A stretch of DNA of 12,051 nt from a bacterium (GTDB taxonomy: Bacteria; RBG-13-66-14), in assembly GCA_035528375.1 (NCBI GenBank), contig DATKYS010000003.1, positions 1 to 12,051 on the forward strand, in the 5' to 3' direction. Under the pieces are notes generated by a model. That model had not been told where the DNA came from. It ran no database searches and saw nothing but the letters and a program-made list of their open reading frames with translations. A program made the position numbers and the translations under genes. This document shows positions 1-5,925 of this stretch, piece after piece; positions within the stretch are counted from its first letter, which is position 1, and every line of letters starts with the position of its first letter.

Positions 1-37
1 CCTACATCATCGCAACGCAGGGGGGGGTGAAGTGGCC

Positions 38-60
38 CCCTCTCCCTCTCAGGGAGAGGG
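38..60. repeat. Palindromic intergenic repeat, copy 1
   Basis: A 10-bp perfect inverted repeat: CCCTCTCCCT (38-47) and AGGGAGAGGG (51-60) around a 3-nt loop, followed by a GGGTGAGGG tail at about 64-72. The same layout recurs at 110-144, so this is a repeated element and not a one-off hairpin. It lacks a T tract in either direction and is not a typical intrinsic terminator. Confidence 0.65.
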
Positions 61-109
61 TGGGGGTGAGGGTCGGGGCAAAGAACGTGAAATCGGCGGC
101 CTGCGGTTT

Positions 110-144
110 CCCTCTCCCCGTGGGAGAGGGATTAAGGGTGAGGG
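110..144. repeat. Palindromic intergenic repeat, copy 2
   Basis: A 9-bp perfect inverted repeat: CCCTCTCCC (110-118) and GGGAGAGGG (122-130) around loop CGT, followed by a tail ending GGGTGAGGG (136-144). It shares the palindrome core and tail with the copy at 38-60. Its origin and function are unknown to me; REP-like palindromes are the nearest concept. Confidence 0.65.
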
Positions 145-161
145 CTTCCTTATTGAAAATC

Positions 162-195
162 GGGCCGACCTGAACGGCGCGCCGTCGGTCGGCCC
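162..195 (-). terminator. Long inverted repeat after the ABC/GNAT operon, weak terminator candidate
   Basis: GGGCCGACC (162-170) pairs with GGTCGGCCC (187-195), and the interior contains a second perfect palindrome, ACGGCGCGCCGT (174-185). Read on the minus strand it lies about 40 nt past the permease stop and is followed by GATTTTC, only a short T run, so termination may be weak. A further GGTCGGCCC copy at 216-224 offers an alternative partner. Confidence 0.4.
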
Positions 196-234
196 CTACA
201 TCATCGCATCGGCATGGTCGGCCCGAAAAGGCCG

Positions 235-1077
235 TTACCCGCTACGCTTTAATTTTCCCGTCTTCTTCGCGTATCTCTCGGCCAGGCCGAAAATCCACAA
301 CCCAAGCGGGATAAGCACCACGCCCATCCCCAGCAGAATCAGAATCTCGGGCAGGACGTCCCCCACCGACGCCCCGTGCAGAAGCGCCGCGCGGCAGGCC
401 CGCAGGGTGTACGTTGCGGGGCTCGCGTAGGAGAGCGTCTGGAGCCAGCTCGGCAGCACGTCCACCTCGTAGTACACCCCCGAGATCAGCAGAATCAGGG
501 CCTGGATGATGTGGGTGGCCTGGGCCCCGCGCTCCGGCGATATCAGCGGCAGCACCGCGGCGATGATCCCGAGCCCCATGAAGGCGAAGCTCGAGGCCGC
601 CAGCACCACCAGGAACGCGCCGATGTTCGCCTGTCCCAGCGACAGGTCGAAGAAGAGCGCCACGATGCCCAGCACGATGGCCGTGCGCAGTATGCCGTAC
701 AGGGCGGCGAAGGAGCATGTGCCGCCCAACCGCGTCAGCCGGCTGATCGGCGCCATGAAGGTGTACTCGATGGTGCCCTCCCACCGCTCCCAGGCCACGT
801 CCTCACTCACCACCTCGAAGAGCACCGAGAGGTAGCCCCACAACAGCGCGCCGATGACCAGGTACAGCACGCGCTGCGGGTCCCCGGCCCCCACGGCGAT
901 GAGCCCGATGGTCAGCGTGTTCACGATGGTGTACGCCAGGAACACTATCTCCCAGCCCATGTAGCGCTTGACCAGGTGGAAGTTGCGCTCGACGAAGGCG
1001 TAGGAGGCCTTGGCCTCGCGGGCGAAGCTGGCGAGCGGCCGATTCTTGCCCTTCTGGATGGTTTCTTTCCGGGCCAC
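235..1077 (-). CDS. ABC-2 type exporter permease
   Basis: This 280-residue membrane protein is the transmembrane half of an ABC exporter and should sit in the inner membrane with the ATPase encoded just upstream. Hydrophobic segments fall at about residues 42-64, 70-92, 125-143, 151-178, 188-207 and 241-266, giving the six helices usual for ABC-2 permeases. The polar stretch around 92-114 (EDVAWERWEGTIEYTFMAPI) resembles the coupling region of DrrB-like drug/polysaccharide exporters, and the length is normal. The start is GTG at 1077, supported by AGGAGG (1083-1088) with a 5-nt spacer. The gene follows the ATPase stop by 49 nt on the same strand and is the last gene of the operon. The substrate cannot be read from the sequence; the acetyltransferase neighbours suggest a small molecule, which is inference. 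Confidence 0.88.
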   Translation of the reverse strand: MARKETIQKGKNRPLASFAREAKASYAFVERNFHLVKRYMGWEIVFLAYTIVNTLTIGLIAVGAGDPQRVLYLVIGALLWGYLSVLFEVVSEDVAWERWEGTIEYTFMAPISRLTRLGGTCSFAALYGILRTAIVLGIVALFFDLSLGQANIGAFLVVLAASSFAFMGLGIIAAVLPLISPERGAQATHIIQALILLISGVYYEVDVLPSWLQTLSYASPATYTLRACRAALLHGASVGDVLPEILILLGMGVVLIPLGLWIFGLAERYAKKTGKLKRSG

Positions 1078-1126
1078 GGGGACCTCCTCTCTTTGGTTAT
1101 GGCGCAGGGGCGACGGGTCGCATTTT

Positions 1127-1990
1127 CTAGGCCCCGTCGCCTGAGTCCGCCGGTTCTTCCTCGGTCTGCTTTTTTTCCAGGGCCCGGGCCTCCTCGACCT
1201 CCGGCTCCCAGCCGTGACCCGTCACCCGGATGAAGACCTCCTCCAGGGAGGGCAGCTTGCCGTTGGCGCGGTAGCGCTGCTGGAGGCCGCGGGCGTTATC
1301 GCAGACCAGTATCTCGCCCCGGTCCATGATCGCTATCTCGTCGCAGATGCGCTCGACCTCCTCCATGTCGTGGGAGGTCAAAAGAATCGTGGCGTCGTGG
1401 TCGCGGCGCAGGCGCCGGATGAAGGCCTGCACCTGGAGCTTGGACTTGGGGTCCAGCCCCGTGGTCGGCTCGTCCAAAAGAAGGAGCACCGGCGAGGTCA
1501 GAATCGCCCGCGCGATGGCCACCTTCTGCTGCTGGCCCCGGGAGAGCTCCTGCATCGGCGAGTAGAACTTCCCCGCGGGGAAGTCCAGGACCTCGAGGAT
1601 GCGCAGGGCCTCCTCCCGGGCCTTGGTCCGCTCACCGCCGTAGAGCCGCGCGGCGTATACCAGGTTCTCCCACGGCGAGAGCTTCTTGAAGAAGGCCGCG
1701 TCCACGGAGACGCGGTTGATCATCCGCCTTACCTGCGGCGCCTCGGCGACGACGTCGTAGCCGAAGATGCGCATCTCGCCCTCGTCGGGCAGCAAGAGGG
1801 TGGAGAGCAGCCGCACGAGGGTGCTCTTGCCGGAGCCGTTGGGGCCGATGATGCCGTAGATGCCGCCGCGGGCTATCTCGAGGCTGACCCCGACCAGGGC
1901 CCGGACCTCGGTCCGCCTGCCCTTCTCCCGCTTGCGGAAGGTCTTGGAAAGGCCCCGGCACCACAGGGCGCGTCCGTCACTTTCGTTCAT
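1127..1990 (-). CDS. ABC exporter ATP-binding protein (DrrA/CcmA-like)
   Basis: This cytoplasmic ATPase of 287 residues powers the permease encoded next to it. Walker A is GPNGSGKST (49-57), the ABC signature LSRGQ (149-153), Walker B VLLLLDE (168-174), the D-loop GLDP (178-181) and the switch histidine TSHD (H207), so all catalytic elements are intact. The C-terminus has a charged Glu/Lys-rich tail of about 40 residues. I chose ATG at 1990 because AGGAGG (1995-2000) lies just upstream; an in-frame ATG at 2059 would add 23 Pro/Arg-rich residues and overlap the previous gene by 20 nt, but nothing in that extension looks like ABC domain. With the chosen start the gap to the acetyltransferase upstream is 49 nt, and the same gap separates it from the permease, consistent with one transcript. 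The specific substrate is unknown. Confidence 0.9.
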   Translation of the reverse strand: MNESDGRALWCRGLSKTFRKREKGRRTEVRALVGVSLEIARGGIYGIIGPNGSGKSTLVRLLSTLLLPDEGEMRIFGYDVVAEAPQVRRMINRVSVDAAFFKKLSPWENLVYAARLYGGERTKAREEALRILEVLDFPAGKFYSPMQELSRGQQQKVAIARAILTSPVLLLLDEPTTGLDPKSKLQVQAFIRRLRRDHDATILLTSHDMEEVERICDEIAIMDRGEILVCDNARGLQQRYRANGKLPSLEEVFIRVTGHGWEPEVEEARALEKKQTEEEPADSGDGA

Positions 1991-2039
1991 GTCTCCTCCT
2001 CGGGGCTCCCGGTCCGCCGGGACCTTCGAGGCCGGTGGA

Positions 2040-3011
2040 TTATTCTCGGGCGGGCTCATCGGACACCCCCCTTCTTTTCGTGAAGCCCAGCCAGGGCGGA
2101 ATCGGCTCGAACCCCAGCCGGCGGTTGATTTTCAGGATGGCCTCGTTGTTCCGCTCGTTGCCGGTGTTGATTCTCGGCACACCGTTCTCTTTCGCCCGGT
2201 CCACGCAGGCGTACTTGAGGGCGGTGGCGACGCCGCGTCCGCGGTGGGTCGCCCGGGTGCCGGTGGACTCGATGATGGCATGGTCCTCGGGGCCCGCGGG
2301 GTAGATGAGCTCGGTGAGGCCGACGAGCGCGTCCCCGTCGAGGGCGAGTAAAATTTCTTCTATCCGGCGGACCGGCGAGGCCATCTTCTCCCGCCACTCC
2401 GCCAGGTCGGCCTTTTTGTGCTCGACGGTGCCGGGCATGTCGTGCTCGATCTCCTCGTAGAGCGCCCAGAGTTTTTCCTCTTTGTCGGGGTCGTCCAGAT
2501 CGCCGTAGGTCGCCATCCGGTAGCCCCGTTCGCGGAACCGCGCCAGGGCCGCGTCGTGGTCGGCGGGCGGCGAGTAATGCACGAGGTCCAGCCGGGAGCA
2601 GACGTCGGTCATTTCGTGGACGAATCCGCGCCGCTGGAGCATCCCCCGCGCCGGGCCCCCGTCGTCCTGGCAACCGGCCAGAACCTGGCGCCAGTCCAGG
2701 TAAGCCAGGTGACCGAGCAGGAGGTCGAGGAGCGTCCGGCCGTGACCCCTGCCCCGGTGCCCCGGATGGACCGCCGCTTCCAGACCGAAGGTGCCGGGCT
2801 CGACGACGTGGCGCTCCTCGGACTTGAGATTGGCGTAGCCCGTCATCACCCCGTCATCCAGGGCGACGAACTCCAGCAGGTACGAGTCGTTGCGCAGCGT
2901 CCGGCGTTGGTAGCTCGCGCTCTCCAGGCTCACCGGCCAGTCGGGAAAGCAGGCGTTGGCTATCTCCAGGCGCCGGGGGAGGTCCGCTTCCTGGAATCGT
3001 CTGATCTTCAT
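2040..3011 (-). CDS. Tandem GNAT-fold N-acetyltransferase (two domains)
   Basis: This 323-residue protein carries two GNAT domains, roughly 1-145 and 155-315. Acetyl-CoA-binding motifs are visible in both: HRGRGHG (85-91) in the N-terminal half and THRGRGVA (255-262) in the C-terminal half. The second half also ends with the usual NTGN...INRRLGF block (282-301). Tandem GNATs include mycothiol synthase and antibiotic-modifying enzymes, but I see no residue pattern that fixes the substrate. The ATG at 3011 overlaps the stop of the upstream paralogue by 4 nt (ATGA), implying translational coupling. It is a clear paralogue of the upstream gene, sharing the MxIRRF start, the WALxE motif and the GNxxNExILxINRRxGF end. 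The ABC exporter follows, so modification plus export of one compound is a reasonable guess. Confidence 0.85.
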   Translation of the reverse strand: MKIRRFQEADLPRRLEIANACFPDWPVSLESASYQRRTLRNDSYLLEFVALDDGVMTGYANLKSEERHVVEPGTFGLEAAVHPGHRGRGHGRTLLDLLLGHLAYLDWRQVLAGCQDDGGPARGMLQRRGFVHEMTDVCSRLDLVHYSPPADHDAALARFRERGYRMATYGDLDDPDKEEKLWALYEEIEHDMPGTVEHKKADLAEWREKMASPVRRIEEILLALDGDALVGLTELIYPAGPEDHAIIESTGTRATHRGRGVATALKYACVDRAKENGVPRINTGNERNNEAILKINRRLGFEPIPPWLGFTKRRGVSDEPARE

Positions 3012-4018
3012 GGTCGTCCCTCGTGGGTAGGTTTTTTAAGCTGAAAAAAACCGCCGCCGGCCGTTGCCTCCGGGTTGGAGAGCGTCCAGCAGAGCCAGTC
3101 CGGCTGCGCTTGGAAGCCCATCCGACGGTTGATGGAGAGGATCGGCTCGTTCCCGAAGTGGTTGCCGGTCAGGAGCGCCGGCACGCCCTCGTCCCGCGCC
3201 CACTCCGCCGAGAGATACTTCAGCGCCGTGGCCAATCCCCGGCCGCGGTGCTCCCGCAGCACGCCCGTGGTGACGACGTACGCCGGTCCCGCGGATCCCG
3301 CCCGGAATCCCAACTCGGTCATCCCCACGAACTCGTCCCCCCGCCGGGCGACGAGCGCCGCATCCTTCCGCACGGCGGGGCTGTCGGTACGTTTCCGCTC
3401 CCAGGCATCGAAGGGCTGCCGGCGGTAGGTGTTGGGGCCGGGGTAGTCGCTTGCGACCGCCTCGTGCAGCGCCCACAGCCGCCGGAGCTTCGTCGGGTCC
3501 TCCAGCACGGCGAAGTTCTCCAGCGTGTAGCCCGCCGATAGCACCCGCGCCAGCACCTCGTCCCGGTCGTCGGGATTCCGGTAACCCTTCAGCTCCAGCC
3601 GCCAGGTGCAGTCCCGGCTTTCGAGCCGGAAGCCGAGATTTTCCAGCCACTCGAACGTGGTCCCGTCGTCCTCGTCGCAGCCGATATCGAGCTTGGCCCA
3701 GCGCAGCAGCGACAGACGGGCGGCGACGATTTCCCACAGCCGTTCGCGGACCACGCCGTCGCGGTGTGCCTTTTCGATAGCCATCTCCAGCAGGAACAGG
3801 CCCGGCTGGAGAAAGTGCTCGCGGCGGGAGGTAAGCTCCAGATGAGCGATGAGGCGGCCCGAGACCTCCGCGACGAAGGTCTCGCGGTAATCCAGCACAC
3901 TTTGGCCCCGCCGCTTCCACCGGACGCATTCCTCGTCTATCGGCCAATACGGGTAGACCCGGTTGTGCAGGTCCACCGTCCCCGGAAGGTCGCCCGATTC
4001 GAACCGCCGTATCCGCAT
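3008..4018 (-). CDS. Tandem GNAT-fold N-acetyltransferase, paralogue with degenerate N-terminal motif
   Basis: This 336-residue paralogue of the next gene is first in the operon. The C-terminal domain keeps the acetyl-CoA loop EHRGRGLA (256-263) and the LTGN...INRRMGF block (283-301). In the N-terminal domain the equivalent of HRGRGHG reads HRDGVVR (85-91) and has lost the Gly pattern, so only the second domain is likely to bind acetyl-CoA in the standard way. The ATG at 4018 is preceded by GGAGGAG 7-13 nt upstream. After residue 313 there is a C-terminal tail (GGGFFQLKKP and following) unlike the end of the paralogue; it is encoded by DNA that copies part of the terminator upstream of the operon. 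Transcription must pass a strong intrinsic terminator ending 48 nt before the start. The substrate is unknown. Confidence 0.85.
   Translation of the reverse strand: MRIRRFESGDLPGTVDLHNRVYPYWPIDEECVRWKRRGQSVLDYRETFVAEVSGRLIAHLELTSRREHFLQPGLFLLEMAIEKAHRDGVVRERLWEIVAARLSLLRWAKLDIGCDEDDGTTFEWLENLGFRLESRDCTWRLELKGYRNPDDRDEVLARVLSAGYTLENFAVLEDPTKLRRLWALHEAVASDYPGPNTYRRQPFDAWERKRTDSPAVRKDAALVARRGDEFVGMTELGFRAGSAGPAYVVTTGVLREHRGRGLATALKYLSAEWARDEGVPALLTGNHFGNEPILSINRRMGFQAQPDWLCWTLSNPEATAGGGFFQLKKPTHEGRP
3042..3068 (-). repeat. Partial copy of the operon's leader terminator, now coding
   Basis: The 19 bases at 3042-3060 (tgaaaaaaaccgccgccgg) are identical to 4064-4082, the 3' arm and T tract of the leader terminator. 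After a gap both resume with GTTGCCT (3063-3069 and 4097-4103). The copy lacks the 5' arm of the hairpin and lies 31 nt upstream of the second GNAT start, just as the intact version lies 48 nt upstream of the first GNAT start. It is read as the C-terminal tail of the first GNAT. Confidence 0.7.
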
Positions 4019-4065
4019 CGCCCGCTCCTCCGCTTAACTCCCCGTCTGGGGCCGCTCCGAGGTTG

Positions 4066-4099
4066 AAAAAAACCGCCGCCGGAATTCCCGGCGACGGTT
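4066..4099 (-). terminator. Intrinsic terminator in the leader of the GNAT/ABC operon
   Basis: On the minus strand AACCGTCGCCGG (4099-4088), loop GAATT (4087-4083) and CCGGCGGCGGTT (4082-4071) form a 12-bp stem with one G-U pair, followed directly by a T run to 4066. This is a textbook Rho-independent terminator for minus-strand transcription. No gene lies between it and its promoter at 4322-4351, and the operon starts 48 nt downstream, so it must act on the leader itself. Confidence 0.85.
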
Positions 4100-4315
4100 G
4101 CCTTTATTCAGGGCCTGAATATTACGTAGGCCCACTTCGCCGCCGGGATACACTCCGGGTGTTGAAAAGAACTCCGCTGGGCGCGGTCCGCCGAACCATG
4201 GCCGCCCAGAAGGCGCACGGAGCGCCGCTGACGGCAATCGGCAGAGCGCCGCGGAGCTTGGTATCCCGGGAAATCATTGAATCTCTTTCGTTAAACGTTG
4301 CCGGCCACACTTTCG
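4066..4315 (-). ncRNA. Structured leader RNA, putative riboswitch or attenuator
   Basis: About 250 nt are transcribed from the promoter at 4322-4351 and end in the terminator at 4066-4099. Helices seen by hand: P1 CCGGGATAC (4269-4261) with GTATCCCGG (4151-4143); P2 AAGCTCCGC (4259-4251) with GCGGAGTT (4177-4170); P4 GGCGC (4250-4246) with GCGCC (4216-4212); P3 CTGGGCG (4209-4203) with CGCCCAG (4183-4177). P2, P3 and P4 meet in a compact three-way junction with almost no unpaired linker. A 7-bp hairpin TATTCAG/CTGAATA (4121-4105) precedes the terminator. CCGGCGGCG (4146-4138) overlaps the 3' strand of P1 and can instead pair with CGTCGCCGG (4096-4088), the terminator 5' arm, acting as an antiterminator. 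I recognise no known riboswitch, T-box, 6S, SRP or RNase P signature. A 62-codon frame starting GTG at 4310 exists but lacks a ribosome binding site. It could also be an independent small RNA. Confidence 0.6.
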
Positions 4316-4321
4316 CCGGGT

Positions 4322-4351
4322 AATATAGTCCCGACCCACCGGGGCTGTCAA
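4322..4351 (-). promoter_or_regulatory. Sigma70-type promoter of the leader RNA and GNAT/ABC operon
   Basis: On the minus strand a perfect -35 TTGACA (4351-4346) is separated by 18 bp from -10 TATATT (4327-4322, 5 of 6 consensus). The predicted start of transcription is about 4315. In a GC-rich background this match is unlikely to be accidental. Confidence 0.7.
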
Positions 4352-4435
4352 TGGATTTTGGAGAATAAAGCGTGAATCGCCCGTGGGTCGGCTCTCAGGG
4401 CGAGCCCATTCGGGGTGAGGTGTCTTTCTCCCCCG

Positions 4436-4444
4436 TGCTATAAT
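4436..4444 (+). promoter_or_regulatory. Extended -10 promoter giving a leaderless glycosyltransferase mRNA
   Basis: TGCTATAAT (4436-4444) is a perfect extended -10 element (TGN followed by TATAAT). No good -35 is visible. Only six bases separate it from the ATG at 4451, so transcription should start at or next to the first base of the start codon. No Shine-Dalgarno sequence precedes this gene. Confidence 0.6.
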
Positions 4445-4450
4445 CGTCCG

Positions 4451-5464
4451 ATGCCGCTTTTTCACTACAGCAGGAACTCCCGCTGCCAGGGCCATCTCGG
4501 CGGGGTCGAGAAATTCGCCTGGCACCTTCACCGCTGCCTCGGGGCACGGGTCTACGCCCCCGCCGCCGACCGGCCCCGGTTGTTCGAGCAGCTCGGCCGC
4601 AACCTGGTACGTTCCCGCCGACTCGACGGAGCGCTGGTGGTGGTGGACGGCGGATACCTGGGAGCGCTCTCCGCGGAGTCCTCCGCATACGCCCTGATCA
4701 GCCTGATGCACGGCACCTGGGCCTGGCGTTACCACGTCCTGGAGGGTCTTCCCTACGAGCGGTTGAGGAATCGCGCCGAGGTGAGGATTCAGGCCGCCGC
4801 CTGGAAAAATCCGAGGCTCGCCGTCGTTGCCTGCGCCGACCACGTGGCCTGGGAGCTGACCGACTTCATGGGGATAAAGCGGCCCGTCACCGTGATCCGC
4901 CACGGGGTGGACACCGAGCTCTTTCACCCGCCGATGCGCCGCGAGCCTGTGGGCAAAAAACCGGTGGTAATTCACGCCGCGGCGGATCGGGTCAAGCGGG
5001 AGAAGCTGATACCGCTCCTGGCCGAGTTGCTGCCGGAGTTCGATTTCCGGTTCCTGGGCGTCAAGAGCGGCCGCCCGGAGGATGAGGCCGAAGGCTGGCG
5101 CCGGGGGGACCTCTTCCTCCACATAGCCGCCAAGGAGGGCAACAGCTACGCCATGCTCGAAGCGATGGCGACCGATCTACCCGCCGTGGTCACCTCCGTG
5201 GGTGTTTTCGCGGCCGATGACGGGGGTTGCCGTCGTCACGCGCGGGTTATTGATCCCGGGCTTCCCCCGACCGACCTTCCCGCCGTGGCCGACGCGATTC
5301 GGGAGGCCTGGGAGCGCCGTCGCGAGTACCACCCCCGGGAGTGGATTCTCCGGCACGCCACCCTGGAAACCTTCACCCGGGACTGGCGCCGTTTCTTAAA
5401 CCGGATTGCCGCTGAACGGGGGTTTCCGACCTACGACGCCGATTATTATGCCGACCGATCTTGA
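4451..5464 (+). CDS. Glycosyltransferase, GT4-like (GT-B fold)
   Basis: This 337-residue protein probably transfers a sugar from a nucleotide-sugar donor in the cytoplasm, in cell-surface glycan or lipid glycosylation. GT4-type signs are the N-terminal GGVEKFAWHL acceptor-side glycine loop (17-26), VIRHGVDTELFHP around H151 at the start of the donor domain, and an E-x7-E motif (E229 in KEGNSYAMLEAM, second Glu 237) with AVVTSVGVF after it. It is slightly shorter than typical GT4 enzymes (about 350-400 residues). I set the start at ATG 4451; an upstream in-frame GTG at 4415 would put the -10 box inside the gene. The end overlaps the start of the deaminase gene by 17 nt, suggesting co-transcription. 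Donor and acceptor are unknown. The residues seen fit the retaining GT4 group, but the family assignment is by motif only. Confidence 0.8.
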   Translation: MPLFHYSRNSRCQGHLGGVEKFAWHLHRCLGARVYAPAADRPRLFEQLGRNLVRSRRLDGALVVVDGGYLGALSAESSAYALISLMHGTWAWRYHVLEGLPYERLRNRAEVRIQAAAWKNPRLAVVACADHVAWELTDFMGIKRPVTVIRHGVDTELFHPPMRREPVGKKPVVIHAAADRVKREKLIPLLAELLPEFDFRFLGVKSGRPEDEAEGWRRGDLFLHIAAKEGNSYAMLEAMATDLPAVVTSVGVFAADDGGCRRHARVIDPGLPPTDLPAVADAIREAWERRREYHPREWILRHATLETFTRDWRRFLNRIAAERGFPTYDADYYADRS

Positions 5465-5912
5465 ATGGATGGGGATGGCCCTGGAGGAGGCCCGCCTGGC
5501 GATGAAGGCCGGCGAGGCGCCCGTGGGCGCGGTGGTCGTCCACGCGGGCGAGATAGTCGGCCGGGGGCGCAACCGCGTCGAGGGGCTGGCCGATGCCACG
5601 GCCCACGCGGAGATGCTGGCCCTGCGCCAGGCCTCGATGAACCTGGGGCGCTGGCGGCTCTCGGGCTGCGCGCTTTACGTGACCCTGGAGCCGTGCGCCA
5701 TGTGCCTGGGGGCGTGCTACGCCGCGCGGGTGGATCGGTTGGTGTACGGGGCACCCTCGCCGAAGTTCGGCGCCCTGGGCTCCGCCGTGGAGCTCGCCGG
5801 GGCGGAGAAATTGAACCACCGGCTGGAGGTCGTCCCCGGCGTCCTGACACGTGAATGCGCCGAGCTCATGGAGCGTTTCTTCTCCCGCATGAGGCGCCGA
5901 AAAAACGTTTGA
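5448..5912 (+). CDS. tadA: TadA-like tRNA adenosine / nucleoside deaminase
   Basis: This zinc-dependent deaminase of 154 residues most likely converts adenosine 34 of tRNA-Arg(ACG) to inosine. The zinc site is H53 in HAE (53-55, with E55 as proton shuttle) plus C83 and C86 in TLEPCAMC (79-86); N42 and the PVGAVVV strand (25-31) also match TadA. Length and motif spacing are as expected for TadA. The ATG at 5448 gives the usual short N-terminus; a TTG at 5406 would add 14 residues without similarity. The start lies within the last codons of the glycosyltransferase and there is no clear Shine-Dalgarno sequence, so translation is probably coupled. Related cytosine or guanine deaminases share the fold, so the tRNA role is likely but not proven by sequence. 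Confidence 0.85.
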   Translation: MPTDLEWMGMALEEARLAMKAGEAPVGAVVVHAGEIVGRGRNRVEGLADATAHAEMLALRQASMNLGRWRLSGCALYVTLEPCAMCLGACYAARVDRLVYGAPSPKFGALGSAVELAGAEKLNHRLEVVPGVLTRECAELMERFFSRMRRRKNV

Positions 5913-5925
5913 TGGAGGTGCCGGT

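Larger units (their letters stand above)
1..208. repeat. 14-bp direct repeat, two copies flanking palindromic elements
   Basis: The sequence cctacatcatcgca occurs at 1-14 and again, identical, at 195-208. Between the copies lie two CCCTCTCCC-type palindromes and a long GGGCCGACC inverted repeat, so the intergenic stretch 1-234 is a small repeat cluster with no credible gene. The first copy is at the window edge, so the full repeat unit may extend to the left. Confidence 0.6.

Noticed and set aside
1-144. CRISPR array from the repeated CCCTCTCCC units
   Set aside because: Only two imperfect palindromes with unequal surroundings, no regular spacers and no cas genes.
1991-2059. N-terminal extension of the ABC ATPase from ATG 2059
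   Set aside because: The extra 23 residues are outside the ABC fold, and the internal ATG at 1990 has an AGGAGG site in the correct position.
376-2351. Overlapping plus-strand open frames opposite the ABC genes
   Set aside because: Their translations are Arg/Gln/Pro-rich without recognisable motifs, while the minus-strand frames contain complete Walker, signature and membrane segments.
4122-4310. 62-codon minus-strand frame inside the leader as an attenuator peptide
   Set aside because: It starts with GTG a few bases after the predicted transcript start without a ribosome site and has no run of regulatory codons; kept only as a note in the leader entry.
4066-4315. 6S RNA, SRP RNA, RNase P RNA, tmRNA, cobalamin, TPP or T-box leader
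   Set aside because: The three-way junction does not fit the single long hairpin of 6S RNA, and I could not find the SRP tetraloop region, RNase P GAGGAAAGTCC core, tmRNA CCA end, B12 box, TPP CTGAGA or T-box sequence.
4063-4323. Plus-strand frame (86 codons) across the leader RNA
   Set aside because: No ribosome site, no similarity to known proteins, and it crosses the terminator and the structured helices that explain the region better.
4274-5122. Minus-strand open frame opposite the glycosyltransferase
   Set aside because: No motifs, unusual His/Pro-rich composition, and it runs through the leader promoter region; the plus-strand frame has clear GT4 motifs.
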